Source: Symbiodinium natans (taxonomy: Eukaryota > Sar > Dinophyceae > Suessiales > Symbiodiniaceae). Taken from it: 64,000 nt of DNA. A model generated the notes under the pieces. That model searched no databases. It saw nothing but the letters and a program-made list of their open reading frames with translations, and was not told the DNA's origin. The stretch covers positions 790,868-854,867 of the forward strand of contig CAJNDS010000935.1 of assembly GCA_905221605.1 (NCBI GenBank). Direction: 5' to 3'. Shown one piece after another: positions 13,071 to 24,961 of the stretch (the first letter of the stretch is position 1; every line of letters starts with the position of its first letter). Position numbers and translations under genes: made by a program.

Positions 13071-13380
13071 CTTGAGCCGGAGGCTCTTAAATTCTGGCAG
13101 TGGCGTTAAGGGTTTTGGCCTCAGGTGCAGCTCGGACAACATTGACATGCGGAATTTTCATGCAAAACAAAGCTCTGAACCGTAAACCCTAAACCCTCAA
13201 CCAGTCTTTGACTGTCACTGGTACTTAGAGCTTCAGGCTCCGGGTTTAGGGCTTCGGACCCAAGCCAGCATGTGGGCCAGCATGCCCTGGACTTAGGGTT
13301 TCGCGCTCATCCAGCCCTAAACCCCCACGCATAGACACCTGTTGATAACGGCGTTCATCGCTAGAATTCCCAAACCTGAC

Positions 13381-13496
13381 TTGAAAGTTCATGGGTAGCT
13401 ATGGCATGGGGTTGCAAGTGACTTGGGACATCATGATTCAAGGGCCGTACTTAGGGTACCTATGACCCTACTGATAACTACCCATGAATCTTTCAG
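13381..13496. mobile_element. Foldback element related to FB-A
   Basis: Starts TTGAAAGTTCATGGGTAG and ends CTACCCATGAATCTTTCAG, which are near-perfect inverted repeats. The interior (GTACTTAGGGTACCTATGACC) resembles the FB-A core. No open frame. Telomere-type sequence lies just to the right. Confidence 0.6.
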
Positions 13497-14273
13497 CAGG
13501 CAAGCGCCCTAAACCCTACATCCTAAACCCTAAACCCTAAACCCTAAGCCCTAAACCCTAAACCCTAAACCCTAAGTAAACCCCTGAACCCAAAGAGCGA
13601 CTGGTGAGAGCGACTCTTGCAATCGGACAGCACAGGCTGAGGCCCCCTGCCGAAACACAGTTGGCTCCCTTGACAGGGGCGTGCTGCCTCCAGGCGGTTG
13701 GTCTTAAGGGTGAGCGATGTGGGTCCTGGGGTTATAGGTTCATAACTTGGAAGGGTTCAAGGCTTAAAGAGTTTGTAGGGTTATAACTAGGGTTTTCGGG
13801 CTAGAGGGTTATAGAGCTATAGAGTTCGACTGAGCTTCAAAAACATGTGGGTTGAGGGTTTGAGGTTTTAAGGTTTTGAGAGCCCACTAGCCATCTTATA
13901 ATAAGAGTACCCTTTCTTGGTTGGCTACCACTGGGCTACCAAGTCGGTCGTAGGGCTTTGGCGTGTTGACATGCAAGTCTCTACCCTGAACCCTAAAGCC
14001 CTAAAGCCCTAAAGCCCTAAAGCCCAAAAGCCCTAAACCCTAAACCCTAGACCCTAAACCCTAAACCCTAAACCCTAAACCCGAAACCCTCAACCCTAAG
14101 CCCTAAACCCTAAACCCTAAACCTTGCATGGCTGTGAGGCCTAGGGCTTCGACCCTACATCCCACCAGGAGTCGCCCGAGCTTGGCAGTTCACCAATGGC
14201 TACAAGTAGCATTCAGCAAGGGTTTTAGGGTGTAGGGTGTAGGGTTTTGGGTTTAGGGTTTAGGGTTTAGGGT

Positions 14274-14305
<32 letters not shown>

Positions 14306-15900
14306 GGTTTAGGGTTTAGGGTTTAGGGTTTAGGGTGTTTGCTGTAAGTAGGATAACTATACGCTTGCAGCCTTGCAGCTACGTGTAGCCCTAGTCTTGG
14401 GGAGGGCTCTTACAACCATACTTCTCGCCCAAATCCTGAACCCTACACCCTAAACCCTAACCCTAAACCCTAGCCCTAAACCCTAAACCCCACACCCTAA
14501 ACCCTAGAACCTCCAAGTGCCTTCAGACGTCTGCATGAAGAGCTGGGCGTCGTTGCCTCAGCGTTGAAAACTCTTACCCGGGGAGCCATGAACTCTGAGA
14601 CCCCAGGGGGGTAGAGTTTAGGGTTTAGGGTTTGGGGTTTAGGGTTTAGGGTTTAGGGTCTAGGGTTTAGGGTTTAGGGTTTAGGGTTTGGGGTGTGGGG
14701 TTTGGGGTCTCAGGTTTAGGACACCCCGATACCTAACCATCCCCTTAAGCAACTTGGTGCCATGCAAGCCAGGTTGCCGTAAGGCTCTGCAGTTTAGGTT
14801 TTAGGGCTTGGGGTTCTACAAGAACACCTGCCACAGGAGAGGAGCCTACATAATTCGGACTGCACCCCAATCCCTTAACCCTAAACCCTAAACCCTAAAC
14901 CCTAAACCCTAAACCCTCACAAGAGAAAAAACAGCCGAGGAATCCCGTCCTTCTACACTTGATGCCAATCTACCAGGTCCACGGTTTAGGGTTTAGGGTT
15001 TAGGATTTAGGGTTTAGGGTTTAGGGGCTCCGGGTTTTTTCAATTTCAGGCCTGGGGACTTATGGACTCACGGGTATTGGCGATTTTGAAGTTTTCTGGA
15101 AGCTTGCAAGAGCCTTTCACGAGGCCCTCAGGGTAGCTGCATGATCCCTAACCCCTAAACCCTAAACCCTAAACCCTAAACCCTAAACCCTAAACCCTAA
15201 ACCCCCTTAACAGGGGACCTCTTATATACCCCTTAAAGAAACTCCATGAAACCTCAGGGCCCACACAGCAGAACCCTTTCAAGAGGGTAAGGGACAAACT
15301 AAGGGCCACCCTAAGCCCTAAGCCCCAAACCCCAAACCCCAAACCCCAAACCCCAAACCCCAAACCCTAAACCCTAAACCCTAAACCCTAAACCCTGCCA
15401 TTAGACCTCCGTTTGCAGCTGGGCTGCTATAAACGTCATAGGCTGAGAGGTTGTAGCTGTGCCGAAATCCCCCATGTTCAAATCGGACCTTTGGCAATTT
15501 GGGGTTTGGGGCTTAGGGTTTAGGAACTTACCCATTAGGGTTTAGGGTTTAGGGTTTAGGGTTTAGGGTTTAGGGTTTAGGGTTTAGGGTTTAGGGTTTA
15601 GGGTTTAGGGTTGGTAGCCTTGGGTTGGGGAGGACCCTTTTGAAGATCCCTCAGGTAGTATAGGGGCCCATAATGAGGAGTGCATTAAGGGAAACCTTTG
15701 GGGGTATACCCTGACCCTTAGGGGTACGAGTTCAGGGTTTAGGGTTTAGGGTTTGGGTTTAGGGTTTAGGGTTTAGGGTTTAGGGATCTGCCACTCTCAG
15801 GCTGAGGTCTGAAGGGGCCCTAATCTGCACACTGCGCACCTGAATCTGAACTCTCCACCCAGCAGCCTCTACGAGGGTTTAGGGTCTACGGCGTCCTTAG

Positions 15901-16205
15901 TTTAGGGTTTAGGGTTTAGGGTTAGGGTTTAGGGTTTAGGGTTTAGGGTTTAGGGTTTAGGGTTTAGGGTTTAGGGTTTAGGGTTTAGGGTTTAGGGTTT
16001 AGGGTTTAGGGTTTAGGGTTTAGGGTTTAGGGTTTAGGGTTTAGGGTTTAAAGGGTTTAGGGTTTAGGGTTTAGGGTTTAGGGTTTAGGGTTTAGGGTTT
16101 AGGGTCTAGGGTCTAGGGTTTAGGGTTTAGGGTTTAGGGTTTAGGGTTTAGGGTTTAGGGTTTAGGGTTTAGGGTTTAGGGTTTAGGGTTTAGGGTTTAG
16201 GGTTT
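15901..16205 (+). repeat. Longest near-perfect TTTAGGG array
   Basis: About 43 consecutive heptamers, broken only by a GTTAGGG unit, one TTTAAAGGG and two GTCTAGGG units. It runs directly into C-rich CCCTAAA sequence at 16206 through GGGTTTAACCC, giving a head-to-head junction. Guanine runs every seven bases would favour G-quadruplex on the + strand. Confidence 0.95.
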
Positions 16206-16356
16206 AACCCTAAACGGCCCTAAACTCTATACCCTAGAAAACCCCAAACTCCAAACCCGCAACCCCAGTCAGGGTGAGCCCTTAAATCCAGCCTGGGGGC
16301 TACCTGCCGATTGATCCACCTTATGAGATCCCCAACAACATCTACGAACTTGCCCC

Positions 16357-16457
16357 TTGGGATGTTCCCCCTCATACTAACAGTCCTTAATAGGGATTCA
16401 ACTAGGGGGTACTATAATGCCTATCAAGGACTGTTAGTATAAGAGGGAGCATCCCAA
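16357..16457. mobile_element. Foldback element, family FB-B (copy 1)
   Basis: A 101-bp near-palindrome with ends TTGGGATGTTCCCCCT and a GAGGGAGCATCCCAA version of the reverse complement, and a central GGGGGTACTATAAT. Other copies are at 16674, 21728 and 26748, with a half copy near 24962. Flanks do not show a clean target duplication for this copy, unlike copies 3 and 5. Confidence 0.75.
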
Positions 16458-16479
16458 GCCATGCCCACCTGTATTGTTC

Positions 16480-16575
16480 TTGGTAGCCCAGGAACCATAT
16501 TGGAATAAGGGCGCCCTTTTGCGGGTGGGCATCTTTGTAAGGGAAAAATAGCAAAAGGGCGTACTCATGGTTCTA
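16480..16575. mobile_element. Foldback element, family FB-C
   Basis: Contains TTGGTAGCCCAGGAACC, then AAGGGCGCCCTTTTGC, with the inverted GCAAAAGGGCGT and ATGGTTCT following. The terminal TTGGTAGCCCAG motif recurs inverted at 27557-27665 and as a fragment near 13880-13942. Confidence 0.5.
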
Positions 16576-16673
16576 CATCTGAGCAACACGGGAAATCACT
16601 AAACTCTTCTAGATGACCGTACGACCCGCATGACCCGGAACTCGGGACCTCAAACCCCCAAACCCTAACAGCC

Positions 16674-16772
16674 TTGGGATGTTCCCTCTAACAGTCCTTC
16701 GTGGGAAGTGTAGTACCCCCTATAATAATCCCTATTAAGGACTGTTAGTTTTTCAAGGGTTGAACATCCCAA
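16674..16772. mobile_element. Foldback element, family FB-B (copy 2)
   Basis: Ends TTGGGATGTTCCC and GAACATCCCAA with inner arms AACAGTCCTT/AAGGACTGTT. Same family as 16357, 21728 and 26748. It lies 217 bp from copy 1 in unique sequence. Confidence 0.75.
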
Positions 16773-17680
16773 ACCATGCCATTCAACTGCCCTCAAGCTC
16801 AACAGGTTTTGAGGTGCAGGGCTTTGTGTTACAAGTTGCTGTTCATCCAAAGCTGCAGCTTCAAGGGGGGTTGGGGGGGTAACCTAAGACAAGGGTTTAT
16901 GGTGTTCGGGGTGCTTTGGATTTTCGGAGCTTGGGGAGGGTTTAGGGCTTAGGGCTTAGGGCTTAGGGTTTAGGGTTTAGGGTTTAGGGTTCAGGGTTCA
17001 GGGTTCAGGGTTCAGGTGGCTCCCTGATTGGGGAAGTACCCAAGTAAGGTGGGGGTTGCTCCCGGCTGAGCTCGCCGGCAGCGACACAGATTCTTCGGCC
17101 CAGCAATCCCTCCCAAGAAGGGTTTAGGGTTTAGGGTTTGGGGTTTAGGGTTTAGGGGTTTAGGGTTTAGGGTTTAGGGTTTAGGGTTTAGGGTTTAGGG
17201 TTTAGGGTTTAGGGTTTAGGGTTTAGGGTTTAGGGGTTTGAAAGCAGACCTTCGCAACGCCTGAACGCACGGGCCGCTTTTTTGCCGAACGCTGTACAGC
17301 ACGGACGTCGAAATCGGAGATCCAAGGCCACATGCACAGGGCAATCCTATTTCTGAGTGTGGCCCGGACACAAACGATAGATCCAACCCTAAACCCTAAA
17401 CCCTTAAACATCGATCGATGGACAGACCGAAAAGGAATGAGGGGGATTGGAACGAGGAGAGAGAGAGGCCACAAATGCACCAATATACGAATTATTATAT
17501 AGTACATCAATTATAACAAGGTATTACATATTATCAGTGTAAGAAGTAATCTAGTCTGGCCTCTAAGTCTATTTAAAACCCTCTGAGCTTCCTAAAATAG
17601 AATCCTCTTGAACCTCAATAGGCCTCGTATCGAATCCTTTAGCAAGACCCAAGTTGGCGCGTCACCGCTTTTGAACCCTA
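16773..17680. repeat. Telomere-type arrays and unassigned spacer
   Basis: TTTAGGG-type arrays at 16936-17015 (with CTTAGGG and TTCAGGG variants) and 17117-17236 (about 17 near-perfect heptamers). The spacer at 17237-17680 has no recognised gene. Confidence 0.8.
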
Positions 17681-17684
17681 AACC

Positions 17685-18594
17685 CTAAACCCTAAACCCT
17701 AAACCCATGTCAAAAAGAGACCCATCTCCCAGAATGGCAGCAAAAGCCACGTCGGTGGCTTGGATGTGCTGTACGTCCTTGAGCTCATGTTGCACCGCCG
17801 TGCTGTCGCCACCAAAGTCAGCATTGCCCCAAGTCACCACGGACCCATCGCCCAAAATGGCAGCAAAAGCATACAAGGTAGCTTGGATCTTGCGCACGTC
17901 CTTCAGCCGAACTTGCACAGCACCGCTGTCGCCACCAGAGTCAGCATGCCCCCAGGTCACCACAGACCCATCGCCCAGAATGGCCGCAAAGGCGGATCTG
18001 GTAGCTTGGATCTGATGCACGTCCTTCAGCTTTCCTCGCACAGCACTGCTGTCGCCACCATGGTCAGCATAGCCCCAGGTCACAACAGACCCATCGCCCA
18101 GAAGGGCGGCAAAAGCAAACCTGGTAGCTTGGATCTTCTGCACGTCCTTCAGCTGACCTTGCACAGCACTGCTATTGCCGCCACAGTCTGCATCTCCCCA
18201 GGTCACAACTGACCCATCACCCACAATGGCAGCAAACGCAAAATCGGTAGCTTGGATTGTCCGCACGTCCTTCAGTTGACCTTCAACACGGCAGCTGTCG
18301 CCACCCCAGGCCACAAGAGACCCATCGCCAAGGGTCGCTGCAAAAGACGCGAGGCTGCCGCAAACCTGAACGCTGCTCACCTGCAGGGTCAGCATGTCGC
18401 CGTTCAGCAGCTTAGCTTCTTCGAGCGTGGCTGCCTCCTTCCAGGACTCCTCCAGAGGAGTCCAGGAGTCTGCACCGGCCCACCGCCAGAGCTTGCTGTG
18501 CTCTGCTCTTGAATGCGCTCACAGGCTCGCCCGGTTCGGCTACCATCGAAACCGCCCTGCCACTCAGCAGGCTCACCTCAAGCACAAGGGCCAT
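17685..18594 (-). pseudogene. Ubiquitin-like plus RCC1-type repeat protein, frameshifted and 3'-truncated
   Basis: The minus strand opens with ATG at 18594 and a ubiquitin-like N-terminus (ALVLEVSLLSGRAVS, then SRAQQALAVGRCRLLDSSG). A one-base shift near 18434-18443 moves the frame; the next frame reads AATLEEAKLLNGDMLTLQ and then five tandem 41-residue units with core GDGSVVTWG and LKDVxxIQAT, resembling RCC1/HERC beta-propeller blades. A sixth unit stops after GDGS at about 17710, where the sequence runs straight into a CCCTAAA array (17672-17706). Ubiquitin-like plus GDGSVVTWG-repeat genes are abundant in Symbiodinium genomes; their function is poorly known, and RCC1 relatives act as GTPase exchange factors or ubiquitin-ligase scaffolds. 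This copy is a dead fragment. Family resemblance is strong; the function is not assigned. Confidence 0.8.
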
Positions 18595-18717
18595 GATCCT
18601 GCGCGTGCTCAGCTCCAGAATGGCTCAGCGCCGGTTCATGGGCCTTGACCACCTGTCACTTTTCTCTTTTTCTGGCTTGCCTTGTTTACGTTGATGCTAA
18701 GTATCTTGCTATCTATC

Positions 18718-18732
18718 TATCTCTCTATGTAT

Positions 18733-18797
<65 letters not shown>

Positions 18798-18893
18798 CAT
18801 ACATACATACATACATACATGCATGCATGCATGCATGCATGCATGCATGCATACATACATACATACATACATACATACATACACCCGGCGTCG
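18718..18893. repeat. TA / CATATA / CATA / CATG microsatellite
   Basis: Changes left to right from TA to CATATA, to CATA, to CATG (about nine units at 18810-18850) and back to CATA. All open frames across it are repeat artefacts. Confidence 0.95.
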
Positions 18894-20789
18894 TAGTATA
18901 ATTTTCAACTGCGTGAAGTGTGAGCCAGAGTTGATACAAGCTTGTGAAGTCCCCGTGTACGGTCTAAACCCTACATATGCATCTGACAGGGTATAGCACG
19001 ACGCAACTAATTACACTAAGCCTGTACTTTCCCAATTTAGGGTCTAGGATTTAGGGTTTAGGGCTTAGGGTTTAGGGTTTAGGGCTTCCTAAAATCCAAA
19101 TTCTTGCCACAAGCAAATGCACCCTCTCGGCTTTGGCATCTTCAAGCATGCAGGACGCAGAATCCCTCTGATACACGGTCCCAAACCTCAAACCCACAAG
19201 TCAGGAGGGCAGGTGCTTGAGGCTCTCAACCCTAGACCCTAAACCCTAAACCCTAAACCCTAAACCCTCAGATTTCGGGATCGGAAGCCCACCACACAGC
19301 CTAGGCCCCGGGCGAAAGCACTCCCGTCGGGAAATCTTTGGGCATAGACGCCTTCCACTGGGACCTGGTTTAGGGTTTAGGGTTTAGGGTTCAGAGTTCA
19401 GGGTTCAGGGTTTAGGGTTTAGGGTTAGGATCTACCGGAATTGGGGTTCAGGGTTTCCTTCTGGGCCAACCCTTCTTCCAGAATCTTGAACCCCAAGCCC
19501 TAAACGCCAAACCTGACTGCCCCAAAGCCCCAAACCCAGAGAACCAACACCACAGAATCTAGAACTCCAAGCCCCAAGCCCTAAACCCTAAACCCTGAAC
19601 CCCAAAACGCCCCACAGGAGCCACACATGACCGACGAGTCTGGACACAACCCTAAACCCTAAACCCTAAACCCTAAACCCGAAACCCTAAACCCTAAACA
19701 AGCGCGGCAGCTTTCGTAATGGAGCTAGGGCTGCATGCATGGACCAGACGCAAGAGTCACACAGGGAAGCAAAAGGGGTTAGGGCTTAGGCTTGTGAGGG
19801 ACCCTAAACCCTAAACCCTAAACCCTAAACCCTAAACCCGAAACCCTAAACCCTAAACGGGAACTGAAACCCCAAAACAGGGAAGAAGGGCCTCTGGGTG
19901 TCGCAAGTGTGTTGAAAGTTTCCGGGCTTTGGGCTTGGGCTTAGGGGTTAGGGCTTAGAGTTCAGGGTTTAGGGTCCCTCAACCCTAAACGTAAACCCTA
20001 CGCCTTTGGAAGTTGGGGGGGATTGGGTTGAGGGTTTAGGGTTTAGGGTTTAGGGTCTAGGGTTTAGGGTTTAGGGTTTAGGAGACGTGCAGGCCCCTGT
20101 GCCTCGAAGCTGAAACAACTGTGGGGGAATGTTTACTGGCTCGGCTGCTACATCAGAGACCCGGCTGTTTTAATGGCTGTGCTCAGTTTAGTTCCAACCT
20201 AAACCCTAAACCCTAAACCCTAAACCCTAAACCCTAAACCCTAAACCCTAAACCCTAAACCCTAAACCCTAAACCCTAAACCCTAAACCCTAAACCTAAA
20301 CCCTAAACCCTAAACCCTAAACCCTAAACCCTAAACCTTAAACCCTAAACCCTAAACCCTAAACCCTAAACCCTAAACCCTAAACCCTAAACCCCAAGTT
20401 TAGTTCCATTACCCACTCGTGTGCGAAGTCCACGAAGATCAGTTCGCGACGCCCTGTTGCTAAGGTTGCCCGGAATGATGGCGAGGATTCACATCCCTAA
20501 ACACTAAGCCCTAAACCCTAAACCCTAAAGCAGCAGAAGGCCAGGAGGCCTGGAGCCCTTGTGAACCCCAAAAGGCCTCAAGCTTGAACTCTAAAATGTC
20601 CGCCTTCGGTTCAGGGTTTAGGGTTTAGGGTTTAGGGCTTAGGGTTCAGGGTTCAGGGTTTGGGGTTTGGGGTTTGGGGTTTGGGGTTTGGGGTTTCTTC
20701 CCCCAAAATTGTTTGAGAGCCCCTAGATACTAAACCGAGCACACCATTGGAGGTTTCGAGGGTTTGGCAATTTGTGGCTTAGGGTTGAA
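18894..20789. repeat. Mosaic of telomere-type arrays, part 4
   Basis: Arrays at 19046-19085, 19230-19268, 19368-19430, 19650-19698, 19801-19857, 20033-20080, 20197-20396 (about 28 CCCTAAA units, the second longest) and 20610-20695 (six TTTGGGG units at the end). Spacers are 100-250 bp of unassigned DNA. Confidence 0.85.
20197..20396 (-). repeat. Long CCCTAAA array
   Basis: About 28 near-perfect heptamers, C-rich on the + strand, with single-base defects (AACCTAAA, CCTTAAA). Flanked by unique DNA on both sides, so interstitial. Confidence 0.95.
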
Positions 20790-20887
20790 CCCAAAGAGCC
20801 CATAACGAATATACCTTAAATCATACTACGGGTTCCTTGATAATGTATGGTATATCCCTTAAATTAAGGAGTATTGGGCTCTCTGGG
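20790..20887. mobile_element. Foldback element, family FB-D (copy 1)
   Basis: Starts CCCAAAGAGCCCATAACG and ends GTATTGGGCTCTCTGGG with inner arms ATATACCTTAAA/TTAAATTAAGG. A second copy with the same ends lies at 46105-46215 inside an intron of the VPS4-like gene. Confidence 0.65.
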
Positions 20888-21727
20888 AAGAGGGGGTTTG
20901 GGGTTTGGGTTAAAATCCAAGGTGCGGGAGGCGTCAGCATTCTGTGCAGCGATGAGCTGTGTATTGCGACCTCGCGATAGAAGGAGGGTTTAGGGTTTAG
21001 GGCTTAGGGTTTAGGGGTTTAGGGTTTAGGGTTTAGGGTTTAGGGTCGCACAACTTCGCACAAACTAGGTAACCCTAAAGCCGGCAGCCCTCAAACCCCC
21101 AAAAAAATCGAATATACCCCCTGAAACCTTTGCAAACCGAAACCCTAAACACTCCAAAACCTCACTTCTGACATTGAACCCAAGAAGTCCGACCGCTCTT
21201 GGGTTTGGGGTTTAGGGTTTAGGGTTTGTAAGCCCCAAAACACAGTAGGTCCCGAAAGCCGCCACCAAAGCCTTCCACTCAAACCAAAAGAGCCGATATA
21301 AAACCCCAAAAAACACTCCCCTCCTATGTCAAGGACTCTGTAGCTAGGGCTTAAGGTTTAGGTTTGGGCTTCAGGGTTTAAGGTTTAACGTTTGACCCAG
21401 CACCCCGAAGATGGGTCTTAGCCCTGCTGGCCTTCAGATCTGTAGAAACATCAAGGCTTTGTCGGGCGAGGCGCCTCTCAGCGGAAGGTTGTTGAGGGTT
21501 TAGGGCTTAGGGTTTAGGGTTTAGGGGTTTGCGTAGGAGTAGGAAGTTAGGTGCCTCATCTCCCCTTGTAGTATCAAAAACAAATACTGGTAGCAAAACC
21601 ATAAGCCCTGAACGCAAACCGTCCCTCTGCCACGAAAGCTCGTGCGAAGCGAAGCGAAAAAATGTGTAAAACCTGAACCCTAAACACCAAAACCGCCATC
21701 TGCACCCCAAAACCCCAAATCCTAAAC

Positions 21728-21817
21728 TTGGGATGCTCCCCGATAATAACAGTCCCATTATGGCACCCACGAGTATACTCCTTATTAAGGACTGTTAGTA
21801 TAAGGGGCACATCCCAA
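21728..21817. mobile_element. Foldback element FB-B (copy 3) with 8-bp target duplication
   Basis: Ends TTGGGATGCTCCCC and GGGGCACATCCCAA with inner AACAGTCC and AAGGACTGTTAG. It is flanked on both sides by TCCTAAAC, an 8-bp direct repeat that is itself telomere-type sequence. An 8-bp target duplication with short inverted ends fits a hAT-like MITE. The element therefore inserted into an existing telomere-type repeat. Confidence 0.8.
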
Positions 21818-23008
21818 TCCTAAACCCTAAGCACCCAGCAGCCCTTTAGCATGGAGAGGGCCGTCGCCAAAACGGCTCATAACGCCCTTCACCCGAGGGA
21901 GCTAGCACGCAGGGGTTGATCATAGGGTTGAATCAAGGGAGGTAGAGTTTAGGGTTAAGGGTTCAGGGTTCAGGGTTTACGGTTTAGGGCTTCTATCAAG
22001 GAAGTCAATCGTGGAGCCCTAATTAGGCATGTCCTCCGAGAGTCCCATGATTCTAGGGCTTCGGGGCGAACACAGGCCACTCCCCCAAAAGGTACAAAAT
22101 CTCTCACGCAGGAGACTTTTTTTGCTGAAGACCCTGCATCCCGAAAACCTGAACTACGATCCCACCCCTCCCCCCCCCAAAAAAAAACAACAATAATAGA
22201 TTCTTCGTTTCAAGGGTAATATAGGGCTTGGTATCTTTGATTTTGTGTGGTTCTCAAGCAAATAGTGGCGAACAGAGTCGCTTCTGATTGCGGTTTCCTT
22301 CTGCCCTGAAATGTCGGATCCTGCGATGGTCATGTGACATGATCATCTGACCCTGATTGAACCCTGCTAAACCCTAAAGCCAAAACCCTAAACTCCAAAC
22401 CTGAAACCCTGAATCTTCAACCCATTCAACCTGAAACCCCTGAACCCTAAACCCTAAACCAAGCCGTAGCCCCCAACCCCAAAACCTAAACCCGGAACCC
22501 TAGGCCAGCCCCCCTGAGCCTACTGATTTTGTAGGGCGCGTAAGGCACGTGGGGGCATGAGGGGTAGGTACCCCCGTTGAACCCCCTCCTCACTAGAACT
22601 GAACCAAAAACCCGAACCCAAGCCCCAAGTCCTAAACCCTACTAGTAAACCGCAAGCCTTAAACCCTGAATCTTCAACCCCGTGCCTTAAACCTTAAACC
22701 CAGAACCCTGAACCCCAAACCCTCAACTAATTCGTAAACCATCAAACCCGAAACCCTAGGCTAGCCCCACCCCCTGAACCCTAAACCCTAAACCCTGAAA
22801 CCTGAACCCTGAACCCTAAACCCTGAACCCTAAAGCCTAAACCCTGAACCATAAACCCTAAACCCTGAACCCTAAAGCCTGAACCCTGGACTCATTGACC
22901 AAGCTGCTGGTTCTGCTGCAGCAACCCTACGCCCGAATTGCGATTTGTTGGGCACTGGCCTGCCAGAACACCAAGGAACAAGAGTCATTGAGGGGAACCC
23001 CTACTCGC

Positions 23009-23176
23009 AGATGTATATATATATATACTTTACATATATACATATACATACATAACATGCATAGAAAATACGAAGATCAATATCTACATATAGAAATATG
23101 TAAATTATATATATATATATATACACACTTGGTTTTGATATACAGATAGAAATACCTACAGATACATACATATGTG

Positions 23177-23212
<36 letters not shown>

Positions 23213-23290
23213 AGAAATGAGAGGGAGAGAGAAAGAGAGAGGTCTAAGCAAATGTCCACGAATATAATATATATATATATATATATAAGC
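23009..23290. repeat. TA / TG / GAGA microsatellite cluster
   Basis: Alternating TATA blocks with a (TG)n run near 23193-23212 followed by a GAGA-rich run to 23242, then TA again. No gene. Confidence 0.9.
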
Positions 23291-24366
23291 AGCATGTAGC
23301 GACATATCATGTATTGGAGGGATGGTGTAACGCTAAACCCTGAGCCCTATACCCTAAACCGCATCTCAATGCTCGACACACACGTGCGTGCTTCTACTTC
23401 GTATCGGCATGGGAGAGCGGACGACTCCGAAGCCATACCTTGGCCGGGCTGCTTGTAACCACGGTAACGTTCTGGGGGTTTAGGGTTTAGGGTTTAGGGT
23501 TTAGGGTTTAGGGTTTAGGGTTTAGGGTTTAGGGTTTGGGGTTTTGGGGTTTGGGGTTTAGGGTTTGGGGTTTGGGGTTGGGGTTTGGGGCTTAGGGCCA
23601 TCAGCCGCAGAGCTACCCTTCTGCGCCGTATGGACCCCCTAGATATCTGGGCCCGAAACTCGAAACTCGAAGGGAGGCTACATGGTCCCGTACTATGGTC
23701 CCTTACCTTTCTTTGAGGTATTCTGAAGTATGGGTTCCTGGCTTGTACCGGGTATATAAGGGGGATGTAAGGGTTCTCGAATGACCGGCCCACAATACTA
23801 AACCCGAAGCCCGAGACCTTATGTGGGAGAGGGGAGGTGCCCACAGTTAGGACACACTTCTGTCGAGTTTCCAACAGAAGGATTACACATTAAGGGGCGC
23901 CCTGAGGAAATGACCATATACTTGTAGCAGTTCGCACTGTTGATGAAGCTGAGAGCACCCGAAAAGCCGCAAGAACGAGACCCGAGAATCCGAGATTCGG
24001 GTTAAGGGAACAGGGACTTGGGATCAAGCTTTACTAGGTTCTCCAGCAATCCTTCAAACAGGGAGAAAATCAACACCCGTTCTTTTGGGGTCTAGAGATT
24101 GACCTGACAATCAACAGGTAAAAGCAATGGTTCAGGGCTTAGGGTTAGGGCTTGGGGCTTAGGGTTTTTGACCCTACAACCTGAACCCTGAACCCTAAAT
24201 CCTAAACCCTAAACCCTAAACCCTAAACCCTCAACCCTCAACCCTAAACCCTAAACCCTAAACCCTACCTGCAAGTCTTAAGCCCTAGAGCCTTCGGGGC
24301 AGTCCGCCGCCAGCACCGAGCCCAGGCACAAGGCCCAGGCAAGGCCTGATCTGGCTTTGGGGGGGT

Positions 24367-24481
<115 letters not shown>

Positions 24482-24620
24482 GGTTTAGGGTTTAGGGTTT
24501 AGGGCTTAGGGTTTAGGGATTTAGGGTTTTAGGGGTAAGGGCTTAGGGCTTCGGGCTTAGGGCTTAGGGTTTAGGGTTTAAGTTTAGGGTCTAGGGCTTA
24601 GGGTTTAGTCACTCCCTACG

Positions 24621-24863
24621 TTACGCCAACACTTTCCTGACGACAAGGCTCTGCCCCCAGGTCAGAGCCTTGCCGGTCACGGCGTTCTTCACCTGAACGA
24701 TCTTCGCAGAAGAATCCTTCTTCGCATCCGTTGGATCGTTGGGCAGCACATAGCCTGTTGTGAGCTCTCCGGACCGTGGCCACCGCGGAGCGTCTCCACG
24801 CGGCCAAGGGTCTGCACCCAATGTAAGAGATCGACGGTCTTGGATCCCCCACGTCTCTGCACC
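24621..24863 (-). pseudogene. Orphan coding-like fragment
   Basis: One minus frame is open for about 80 codons and has ordinary protein composition, including GELTTGYVLPNDPTDAKK, KIVQVKNAVTGKALTWGQ and a TAA stop at 24621. It is isolated between telomere-type arrays, with no start codon close by and a CAG just upstream that could be an acceptor. I do not recognise the family. It may be a last exon or a fragment of a lost gene; an artefact cannot be excluded. Confidence 0.35.
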
Positions 24864-24961
24864 CTAACCCTAAACCCTAAACCCTATACCCTAAACCCTA
24901 AACCCGAAACCCTAAATTTAGGGTTTAGGGTTTAGGGTTTAGGGTTTAGGGTTTAGGGTTT

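Larger units (their letters stand above)
13071..16350. repeat. Mosaic of telomere-type arrays, part 3, with the longest array
   Basis: Arrays at 13508-13576, 14036-14124, 14230-14336 (with five TTGAGGG units), 14615-14700, 14878-14915, 15153-15205, 15311-15365 (CCCCAAA variant), 15538-15612 and 15901-16205. No coding sequence is recognised between them. The spacer at 13585-13900 is open in one + frame but has no recognisable product. Confidence 0.85.

Noticed and set aside
12687-13109. Gly-, Pro- and Val-rich open frames on both strands, here and at 28.8-29.3 kb
   Set aside because: They are translations of poly-G/poly-C tracts in all frames, with no codon-level constraint.
17707-18212. Long + strand frames opposite the RCC1-type repeats
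   Set aside because: They are the antisense of the 41-residue repeats; the minus frame has the recognisable family motif.
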